Part shown: positions 56,170 to 64,000 of the stretch, one piece after another
Position numbering within the stretch: the first letter of the stretch is position 1
Layout: each line of letters begins with the position of its first letter
Assembly (NCBI GenBank): GCA_028023455.1
Contig: JAQFVV010012446.1
Location: forward strand, 6,263,501 to 6,327,500
Source of the DNA: Epiperipatus broadwayi
Lineage: Eukaryota; Onychophora; Udeonychophora; Euonychophora; Peripatidae
DNA length: 64,000 nucleotides
Direction of reading: 5' to 3'
The notes under the pieces: model-generated
Seen by the model: the letters and a program-made list of their open reading frames with translations, nothing else
Told to the model about the DNA's origin: nothing
Databases searched by the model: none
Translations under genes and position numbers: made by a program

Positions 56170-57877
56170 AATGTGAATATTCTTTACCAACATAAAGAGT
56201 ATAATCATAGTGATTTGGGTTAGCACCATTTGTGGAGTCTTGGGTATAGTTAGCATTTTGACTCTTGAAAAACGTATTTGTAGTAAAAAGATTTATTGAA
56301 TTCATGCATACTTATTAGTCTCATGCTTTATTTGTTTTAGTTCAGTGATTCTTAAGATATTAGTGCATAAAGGGATTCATTTCTATCATTCTTACATCAA
56401 ACCATTTTTCATACTTAATGTATTCCAAGTGCTAGTGGCGACAATTTCTTACAACCTTAGATTCCTTCCTACATATATAAAAACATTTGCGGCTAGATGA
56501 CCATATTACTGGGAAATAATGACTTTATCCCTCAATAAGTGAGGGATAATGTTTCAGCACTATACTTACATGTCTTATTGTTCATTATTTTTATCATAAT
56601 ACATGGGAATTGTTTGCGAATTCTTATTTGAAATAATGTTTGGATATTTACATGATTAGGGTCAATTAATCGCTAACATTATTCAGCATTGTTGCTGCTC
56701 AGTACATGTAATTAGTATTAAGACATGAAAACAAAACAAATAGAAGAAAAATAGGTATAATAGAGTTAAGATAATGGAGGTAATTCGATTTTCTCTCATC
56801 CCATTTTTACCACCATGTTTAAACTTTAACAATCAACAGATGCTAATGCTTATTAAATTCCTATGGTATCCTTTCCAACTGAACTAGACTAGTTTCTAGC
56901 TTAAGGCTTTTATCAACGAGGAGTTTTTGGATTAGTAGCTTGATAGTAAAACAAGTAAAAAAAAATGACAGCTAGAGGAAAGGTATATTAGATCATTCCC
57001 AGAATCCAAAACTCCTCACCAATGAAAATCATAATCTAGAGATTAATCTGGCAATGTTGGATAGCTAATATCTGGAGTGGTTGTGAGAGAAAATAGAATT
57101 TGCTGCTGAACAGCATGATGTAAACAAGGTTCGTGTGATGTCCTTTTGGTGTTATAATGAAGATAACATAAAAATATAGAGACAGGAAGCATAATCAGTA
57201 GATGATATCATTAATCAATAGTTATTCAGGACAGAATTTCAAGATAAGCAAATTCATACACTTAATGGTTATCATAAATGTTGACCTTTAACTGTAGACC
57301 TCCCCCTCCCCATCTCCTTATTAGGCAAATATTTGATTTATAAGTAGAAAATTATTATTAAATCAGTAGGTTTTTCTGCTGCAGTAGTTTGTTTATAATA
57401 TATATATATATATTAATTCTAAATTTGTTGTATTTTCTTTCCAAAAAATTAGTTTTGCTATTATTCACATGACCCTCAACTATCCACACTATCTCATACT
57501 GCTGGCATATTTGATCACACACATGCCCTGTACATGAGGGTCAAAATGACTTATGGTCAACATGGGTAGGATGAGAAGGTTGGCACCAATGTGGACTTTG
57601 AGCATTTCATCTTCAGATTTTCAATGAAATGGACAACTGAAGAGTTGTGGGGAGGAGTGGATATTGAAGCCTGTCCATTAAAGTATGAAGATTGTCAATA
57701 TAAGCTGAGCATTAATTGTATATATGTGTGGAGATGATAATCTGGACCAACTGATGAGTGCTGGTTTAGCAAAAAATACATATATTGGTGATTATTTATC
57801 TTTTCGACATGTGTGTGATCAAGTGTGTCAGCAGTATGAGATAGCGTGGACAGTTGAGAGTCATGTGAAAGTCTGAG
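56170..57877. repeat. segmental tandem duplication, copy 2
   Basis: Highly similar to 53862-56169 over its whole length but lacking the 54280 insertion. The intact target site is at 56598-56611. Confidence 0.9.
57734..57800 (+). ncRNA. hammerhead, family B, core mutated
   Basis: GATAATCTGGACCAA, CTGATGA (57751-57757), GTGCTGGTTTAGC, then AAAAAA where copy 1 reads ACGAAA. Stem III and stem I partners are present. Loss of the essential G predicts inactivity. Confidence 0.5.
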
Positions 57878-59211
57878 TTTACATATTGGAGTGCAGGTAT
57901 GAAAAGCCTGTACTGTAAAAAAAAATTCATATATTTTGCTATTATTATAAATTTTATTTTATTGTTGATATAATATACACACAAATATATAAAATTTACA
58001 GTATATACTTATTTCTATAGAAGGAAAAGAAATTGATTACATAATTGCATGATAAAAGATTCTCACGAGGTCATATTTGATTACATAGGAGTGTTTGATC
58101 ATGTAATTTTGTCAGTGAAATCAAATTTGCTAGTCATCTATTTTATTTATTATCTTTTCATATAAGAGAATGTTATGCACGATATTTTTATTGGGAATAT
58201 TGGGGGGTTAAATTTTTGACAAGATTTTTTATTTATTTTTTAATGATTAGTAATTTTAAAGTAATTAAAATTGTGATAATGACATTATAAAGCCATAAAA
58301 TATCTCCTGACTTCATCTCATGACTTTAGCTTGCATATTGCTGTTATAGCAGCATAATTTTAACCATCTGTGTGCCACTTACTGCGGTTATAATGACATT
58401 GTGTGGATGCTATTCTCGTATTGTAAATCTTTCTATGTATATGAAAAGCAATTGTTAATATTTCAATATATTGCATTATTGACTTAAAATAATAAATAAC
58501 TATATACGGTTAAAATTTGGGATCCATTTTTTTTTCTTTGAGTTTAGTTATTATCAATTTTACCCTTCATTGAACTTATTAAACAAGTTTGGAATAATTA
58601 TTTGTAAATTATGTTGAAGAAGACCATGTTTAGAATATCAAATGTATTTAGTAATGACAATCCTTATCTTTAAAATCAATATTTCTGAAATTTTAGAGTC
58701 AGCTATATGTCTGTTCGTGAAATATATATATAATTTTCTGCCATTTAACAGGTTCCACAATTCTCCCCAAATTATTGTCTTTAAATCTGTTTTCACTTTG
58801 TTTTCCTTACTATGTGTCCTCATTCTTAAGATCATAAATAATATATCCTAATGAAAAGAGTAAGATCATACTTCTAAGGATCGTTTCGATGGTATGATTG
58901 TTCCCATTGGTCAGCTAACTGGTTCTCATTCCAAACTGTCTGCAGTGCCATCTATGATTCAGTGCAGGTATCATGTAAATATTGGTATTAACTACAAAAA
59001 TTTTAAGAAACTAGTATATCTAGATCATGAATTATGACGTAAAATATGGGTTTTATACCTTCATAGATTATCTTCAATGCTCATCCTGCCATATTGTAAC
59101 ACATGGCTTCACTGCCATACATAATTTGAATAATTTCAAATGTCCCAGTAGTAGTTTTGCTTTTTTAAAACAAAATTTAATGTTAGTACATTGTTACAAC
59201 ATAGTATACCA
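57878..59211. other. non-coding AT-rich stretch
   Basis: Overlapping open frames on both strands at 58638-58851 are hydrophobic, AT-driven and not called. Confidence 0.35.
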
Positions 59212-59460
59212 TTTCCAACTTTCTTATCACATCAACAATACTATTTTTTATATTATAACATTATTCTTAAAGTTTCAGCTATCTTGCAATCATCATCAGA
59301 GCTCTTTTTTGATGATGACTTCAGGACTGTTGAAACTGCGAAAATAAAGTTTTGATATAAAAAATAGTATTGTTAATGTGTTAAGAAAGTTGAAAGTGAT
59401 ATATGTAAATATAGAAATCAATACATAAGGAAAGGAAGAAGAAGAATACACTTTCCCATT
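59212..59460 (+). mobile_element. family C palindromic element with tail
   Basis: Left TTTCCAACTTTCTTATCACA (about 59213) and right TGTGTTAAGAAAGTTGAAAG, followed by the family C tail (ATAGAAATCAATACATAAGG, AAAGGAAGAAGAAG). The antisense hammerhead keeps CTGATGA (59299-59293); the sense one reads TTGATGA (59309-59315) with GAAAC (59332-59336) and GCG in place of GTA. Open frames across it are incidental. Confidence 0.65.
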
Positions 59461-60334
59461 TAAATATTATAACTCATTATCCAGATACATTAGGATATTA
59501 AAATTTTTGTGGTGAATAGCTAAAATGGGTCACTATATCAGAGATGGCGGTAAGCAGTTTGTTTGGAGAGAGAATCAGTCACCCTTTCACTGGGAACATC
59601 TGTGAATGTCATTGTTGTTTTTCATCTTTTCATTCCTTTTTATATATTTCTTCTCAAATTTATTTTTTCATTATTCTTTTACATTCTAAGTCTATGTTCA
59701 AGTCAGTTCCCAATCTTTTTAATTTTTTCAATAAATGTCTTTTTTTTTTCTCCGTTATCATCTTTAATGTCAAGTATAATCAATCTATTTTTTATTTTCT
59801 CATTTTTCTCCAAAACTACATATCAGGAATCTTAAAGTGCTTTTCGTCTCTCTTTTTTTTAATAGTCTAAGTTTCTGCTCTAGATAATATTAAATTTTAA
59901 AATATTTTATAGGTCTTATTCTAAAACCCTGTACTTATAGATATATAACATTTGTATTTATACTTAGTATTGTAATAAGAATTAATAAATATATATGTGA
60001 CTCTTTGAAAGTAGTCAACCTTTGTGTGATGGGATATTCAATAGTATGATCTTACTTTTTTATTGATTACTTTTTAGTTGACAAGTACATATATTGCACA
60101 TACACTATATATAAATATTTAAATAAGCACTAATTTAATAAATAATCACTCGATGCTAATAGCTTGAGAAGGTCTCAATGGAGATGAAAGCTGGTTCGAT
60201 AAATATTACAATATAGTTATTATTAGTTGTTTATTTCATTCTTGTTTTGATTGATTATTTATTTATTTAGAACAACTATATATTACATTTAAAAAAATTT
60301 TTTTTATTAGGAAATAGAAAAGTTAAATCTTTTA
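59461..60334. other. non-coding AT-rich stretch
   Basis: Two overlapping Phe/Ser-rich frames (59544-59870) are low complexity and not called. A hairpin GAGAAGGTCTC lies at about 60164. Confidence 0.35.
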
Positions 60335-60410
60335 TGCATGTGGTAATAGTTCAATATAAAAATACAACTAAAACACCATCGTTGCAAACCTTCAGGAAAA
60401 CACTAAGCAT
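60335..60410 (+). repeat. S1 SINE 3' end
   Basis: AATAGTTCAATATAAAAATA, AACACCATCGTTGCAAACCT, TCAGGAAAACAC matches the 3' terminus of the S1 copy at 37876-38190. Confidence 0.65.
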
Positions 60411-60495
60411 ATACATATTTTAAATAAAAATAAATTTATAAGTGTACAATTTTAAAACAAAAAATCCTAACCCATTTTCTTTTTTTTTTAAATAG

Positions 60496-60582
60496 GCGAT
60501 GTAACGTTGGATAATTTAGAGTTTAAAGAAAATGCTCTTGATGAACTCAACCTTCCCGTCAAAGCTACGTTTGGTAGTTTAG
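60496..60582 (+). CDS. VPS13: internal exon of a VPS13-family protein (chorein N-terminal segment)
   Basis: An 87-nt exon preceded by a T-rich tract and AAATAG acceptor and followed by the donor GTAAGTGA. It enters and leaves in phase 1 (two leading bases, 28 codons, one trailing base). Translation contains [20 protein letters not shown] then VKATFGSL, matching the conserved block G-[DNA]-V-x-L-[DEK]-NL-x-[LIF]-KENAL-x-[EQ]-L-[DN]-[VL]-P of VPS13A/C-type proteins (about residues 35-65 of those proteins). VPS13 proteins are bridge-like lipid transporters at membrane contact sites; this N-terminal chorein end binds the donor membrane, usually the ER. KENAL favours VPS13A/C over VPS13D or B. The flanking exons are not visible: the first should lie upstream, the next (K-[LI]-x-[LI]-x-IPW) downstream, probably beyond the window. 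Confidence 0.82.
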
Positions 60583-60828
60583 GTAAGTGAATAAAGTTTA
60601 AATAATGTAACATTTTCTCCTAATATTTTTTATTACAACTTGTAAATTTGTTACTGACTTTATATAGAAATGCAAGTATATATATAAAATAAAGTGATTG
60701 TTATATAATGGATACTATTCATGTTCTACATAAAATAAAAGCAGAGTCATTCATAAATTAATTCGATTACTAGTTTTAAAAATAACGGTTGAATTAATTA
60801 ATTTATGATTGTGTTTCATAATAATAAC

Positions 60829-61041
60829 GTGAAAGCTAAAACCTTTGACAGTTGCGCCTTAGAAATGCTTATGTGACAGCCAATCAGATGTAATAATGAC
60901 TGCACGTAGAACTCTCAATTCAAAGACACAAGCCAGAAATATGAATTGATTTGAGAGTTCCACATGCAGTCATTATTACATCTGATTGGCTGCCACATAA
61001 GAATTTTTAAGGCGCAACTGTCGAAGGTTTTACTTTTCACA
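60829..61041. repeat. MITE-like palindrome inside the VPS13 intron
   Basis: GTGAAAGCTAAAACCTTTGA, CAGTTGCGCCTTA at the left and its reverse complement (AAGGCGCAACTGTCGAAGGT ...) at the right. Arms are about 90-100 nt around a spacer with CACAAGCCAGAAA. Less AT-rich than its surroundings. Confidence 0.8.
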
Positions 61042-61289
61042 TTATTATTATATCATCTGCTTGCGGTTAATAAATTTCATATATTTAGACTCATGTTTAT
61101 TTTGAATTAAATGTACCAAGCCACGTTGTCAGCCAAGGAAAAATATTTTGGGGTTTTATTTCATTACTTTTTAAATTAAATAAAAATATTTTTTATAAAA
61201 TGTTTTTCATATATATATTTACTTTTCAATTACGGAATAATTTGCAACAGACTTTTTGTTATTATTCCTATTCATATTTAAATATTCAG
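61042..61289. other. AT-rich intron sequence
   Basis: No feature. Confidence 0.3.
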
Positions 61290-61436
61290 AATGTAAACAA
61301 TATATATAAATGAATACATCAAACTTCTTTTTAAAACTTGTTTTTTATATGACTATTATAAAATAGAATAACACACTGTTTCGACTATTTTTTAATATAG
61401 CTTTTTCAAGGAACACTCATCACTTTTTCTATTACA

Positions 61437-61515
61437 AACATCTCTCTAGTGAAATCACTCAAGTGTCTGAGATGATGTTTATAACAATGAAAACTATTAT
61501 TATGTTGTCTATATA
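61437..61515 (+). repeat. dispersed repeat, copy 1
   Basis: CTCTAGTGAAATCACTCAAG, TGTCTGAGATGATGTTTATA, ACAATGAAAACTATTATTAT recurs at 63916-63996 in the same orientation. Identity unknown. Confidence 0.75.
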
Positions 61516-61522
61516 TTTTTTT

Positions 61523-62415
61523 GGTAGTTGTAAATTATACACTGTACAGCGTGTAGTGGCAGTGACACTGTTTCTGTGCAAAAACGTTTTAATATAGCGT
61601 TTTCTGTTCGGGACAAAAACAAAATACTTTTCTTTTTATTTTACAACAAAAAAGTACGGGACAAGACAAACAAACAAATTTTTATTTTATTTTACAAAAC
61701 AATTTACGTTACTTTTCTAATAGTAAATGAAACATTTAAACAAACAAACAAAAAAATTGATTAACAAACTAATCAGACTGAATGAAATGAAATTGGATTT
61801 AACTAAATTTCAGCACATAGTGCTGTTATGGGTAGGGGGGTGTTTTTGACAATCCGCAGGATCATCCAAAAGATGCATTACTCGGATCCAACAAAGTTTA
61901 TGTTTCCAACTCCTATAAGTTTACATTATTTTTAGCATTCTACATTAAACCAAAAACAAAACAAAAACACGTTTTGCTTTTTATTTACAAATGTACATTC
62001 TTCAACAAAGATGATGATTTGTCTTGTAGCTGTTCTCGTGAAAAACATGCCTATTCACGTGAGTTTTGGGAAATGCTGTTTGGACCTATTCTTTTGAAAT
62101 TATTTTCACCTTCCAACATGTGTAGGGAAACACAGCGCCAGCCTGACAATTATTATTACTTCGAATCAACCTTAAAACAGTTACGGCCAGTTGAATTACA
62201 TACACCCTCACATCATACAGTAGCGATATGTGAAGTGTGCGCTATTCGCATAGTATCGCAAACAACATCAGCGGGCCATCTAGGCCTGCTTAATGGCTAA
62301 TATGATCAGAACTGTTCTATACGCCGTCACTTGGGCTATGTAAACGGCATATTTCTGTGTTTATGCACAGAAACAGTGACACCACACGCTGTACAATGTA
62401 TAATTTACAGCTACC
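61523..62415. mobile_element. DNA transposon/MITE, GGTAGTTGT family, long form with interior
   Basis: Terminal inverted repeats of about 52-58 nt: GGTAGTTGTAAATTATACAC, TGTACAGCGTGTAG..., ending TGTTTCTGTGCA; the right end is its reverse complement (62364-62415). Flanked by T-runs. The interior (61580-62360) is less AT-rich and contains a 108-codon frame (61974-62300; SREKHAYSREFWEMLFGPIL, CEVCAIRIVSQTTSAGHLGL) with no family I recognise. It may be captured or transposase-derived sequence. Confidence 0.75.
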
Positions 62416-62652
62416 TTTTTTTTTTTTAGGGAAGTCTCTTATTTTTTAATAGAAAAAGTATTAAGTATTCCTTGAAAAAGACTATATTAAAAAATAATCG
62501 AAACGTTGGTGTGTTATTTTATTTTATAATAGTCATATAAAAAAAACCAAGTTTTAAAAAGAAATTTGGTGTATTCATTTATATATATGGAAAATTATGA
62601 ATTATTTTTGAAAAGAAAAACTGTGTAGATGATATTTTAAAATGTAAACAAT

Positions 62653-63915
62653 GTTGCTGTATTTCTAGTTTTTGAAATGAAATTTACACGCATTAAAAGT
62701 TGTTTGTGAGTTGTTATTTTTTTTATGAAATCAACATTTTAAAAATTGCAAGTTTTAGTTAAACAATTGAGAGAAATTAAGATTTTAATTCTTCACATGT
62801 TTTTATTTTAATTAACTGTAAATGCTTTTTGGTGAATATTCAATTTTTGCATAATTTTGAAAAAATATAGTGACACTGAAATCTTATCAAACCGATATCA
62901 TATGTTTTGTAATTCAACCCACCTATACTATTTGATTAGAAAACCAGTTCAGTAAACTTGAAATTTCAATGTCATATTGCATTATTATTGATACCTAACA
63001 CATGTCCAAAATTTGAAGGAAATGCATTGGATAAAAGTATGTTAAAATTCAGTTACAAGATTTAACCCGGACAAACAAACAAACAGAATTTCTAAGTTAA
63101 ATAAAAGCATTATAAATGGAAATTCATGCATTTAATACTTATTTTTTTTAAAAAAAATCTTAATATCATAGGTACGAAAAAAAAATCTTTAACATTTTGA
63201 GTGATTTTTCAGATCAGTAGCCACATAGTTTATGCACTGTTTATTGCTTTGGCTTTAACTTTTTCCTGTTGCTATTTTTAACACTATTTCATAAGTTTCT
63301 GTCTTAATTGAATGGCGAACTCATGAGCTAAAAACATTATCTAGGATTTAGTTACAAATAAATCAAGAAATGGCAGGATTTTTAATTTAATCTATTTCAA
63401 AAGCTCCTAAATTGACAGTTTTCTTCCTTTCACCATATGAGAGACCACTTCCAATTGGTTTGAAAGTTGTCTTCTTTTGTTTCAATTTTGAAAATAAAAG
63501 GTATATTTTCTTTATATATTTTCTATAAAATATTGCTGAAATATTTAAATATTTATGTAGAAGAATAATGTGTTTAGACCTAGATTTTCTTCGAAAATAT
63601 AGAGAAATCAGTAATACATGGCTGCAACTTAATAGCTGCAATGATCATTTTAGTTTTACCGCAGGAGAATTATCTCATATTTTAAAAATGATAAATAAAA
63701 TATTAAACTTTTAAAAAATAATTCATTAGCTTTCGGATATCTAAACACATATTCTTTCCGACTTTACAAACTAATTTCATATAATTCTGATTTTTTTAAT
63801 TCAATTTTGTTCAGCAATATGTAAAGACTAATTGCATTATTGCTAGCTTTTTTTAAACCCGAAGCACCTTTTTGTTTGTGAGATTCTAATATTTAGCCCA
63901 TTTGTATTTTTTTCT
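62653..63915. other. AT-rich, probably VPS13 intron
   Basis: The minus-strand 84-codon frame (63387-63641) has no domain. I looked here for the next VPS13 exon (IPW motif) and did not find it. Confidence 0.35.
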
Positions 63916-63996
63916 CCACCACATCTCCCTAGTGAAATTACTTGAGTGTCTGAGATGGTGTTTATAACAATGAAAGCTATTATTATGTTGTATATA
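63916..63996 (+). repeat. dispersed repeat, copy 2
   Basis: CCCTAGTGAAATTACTTGAG, TGTCTGAGATGGTGTTTATA, ACAATGAAAGCTATTATTAT; about 90% identical by eye to 61437-61515. Confidence 0.75.
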
Positions 63997-64000
63997 AAAA

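Larger units (their letters stand above)
61290..62652 (+). mobile_element. family D element with 12-bp TSD, hosting a nested MITE
   Basis: AATGTAAACAAT (61290-61301) is repeated exactly at 62641-62652. Arms 61302-61425 and 62467-62584 are reverse complements carrying the GACTAT/ATAGTC hairpin with GAAAC (GAAACGTTGG on the right). The tail (TATGAATTATTTTTGAAAAG ... GATGATATTTTA, about 62591-62640) is on the right only and equals the tail of the copy at 32036-32853. Between the arms sits an 893-bp element. Confidence 0.85.

Noticed and set aside
59544-59870. Two overlapping 90-108-codon frames
   Set aside because: Phe/Ser/Ile-rich low complexity from T-rich DNA, no domain, no splice context.
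1-64000. CRISPR arrays, operons, phage or plasmid features
   Set aside because: No regularly spaced short repeats and no prokaryotic gene organisation; splice sites and SINEs show a eukaryotic genome.
62653-64000. Next VPS13 exon downstream
   Set aside because: No acceptor followed by a K-[LI]-x-[LI]-x-IPW-like frame was found.

Overview
The window is eukaryotic, almost certainly from an animal. It is strongly AT-rich, gene-poor and dominated by transposable elements, with no operons, ribosome binding sites or dense coding. One short exon is convincing: 60496-60582 (+), spliced at both ends, encodes the N-terminal chorein segment of a VPS13-family lipid-transfer protein. A second possible exon (3-104, +) runs in from the left edge to a stop codon. 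No other host gene can be supported. The VPS13 exon therefore has at least 3.4 kb of intron or flank to its right and probably tens of kb to its left. The species cannot be named from the sequence. AT-richness, tRNA-derived SINEs, Penelope-like relics and hammerhead ribozymes suggest a repeat-rich invertebrate, but that is inference.

Most of the DNA is mobile-element debris. (1) Four families (A-D here) of palindromic, non-autonomous retroelements. A, B and C contain recognisable hammerhead ribozyme cores (CTGATGA, stem II, GAAA, NUH), usually as two copies in opposite orientation, one per arm. D has a look-alike hairpin without the core. Several copies of A, C and D are bounded by direct repeats of 11-15 bp and have a tail of about 45-65 nt on one side only, so they look retrotransposed rather than cut-and-paste MITEs. 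(2) Two relics of Penelope-like reverse transcriptase/GIY-YIG endonuclease (52426-53272 and 15440-15545), the element class known to carry hammerheads. (3) LINE relics: one long copy at 21451-22906, two antisense copies at 3544-5311, a 3' scrap at 50938-51022, and two other lineages near 18530-19480 and 33430-34100. (4) DNA transposons: two hAT derivatives (12371-13891, 14073-15022), a pogo/Tigger-like element (29650-30725), a mariner-like deletion derivative (41572-42081), and MITEs including a family that begins GGTAGTTGT. (5) Two tRNA-derived SINE families (S1, S2) and three tRNA-like sequences.

Layout: 1-5.3 kb possible 3' exon, MITEs and antisense LINEs; 5.8-11.2 kb families B and A; 12.4-15.0 kb two hATs; 15.0-17.3 kb SINEs, a Penelope fragment and family B; 17.5-19.6 kb LINE relic; 21.1-23.0 kb families C and A with a LINE inside; 28-31 kb family A, tRNA-like sequence and Tigger-like element; 32-36 kb families D and C, LINE; 38-42 kb coding-like minus-strand relic, best family A copy and mariner; 43-46 kb palindromes; 47-52 kb family C, SINEs, tRNA-like sequences; 52.4-53.3 kb Penelope relic; 53.9-57.9 kb a two-copy tandem duplication holding a filled and an empty family A insertion site; 59-62.7 kb family C, VPS13 exon, MITE, and family D with a nested MITE.

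The most interesting system is the set of ribozyme-bearing palindromic retroelements: conserved catalytic cores, opposed pairs, one-sided tails, target-site duplications and Penelope coding relics in one 64-kb stretch.
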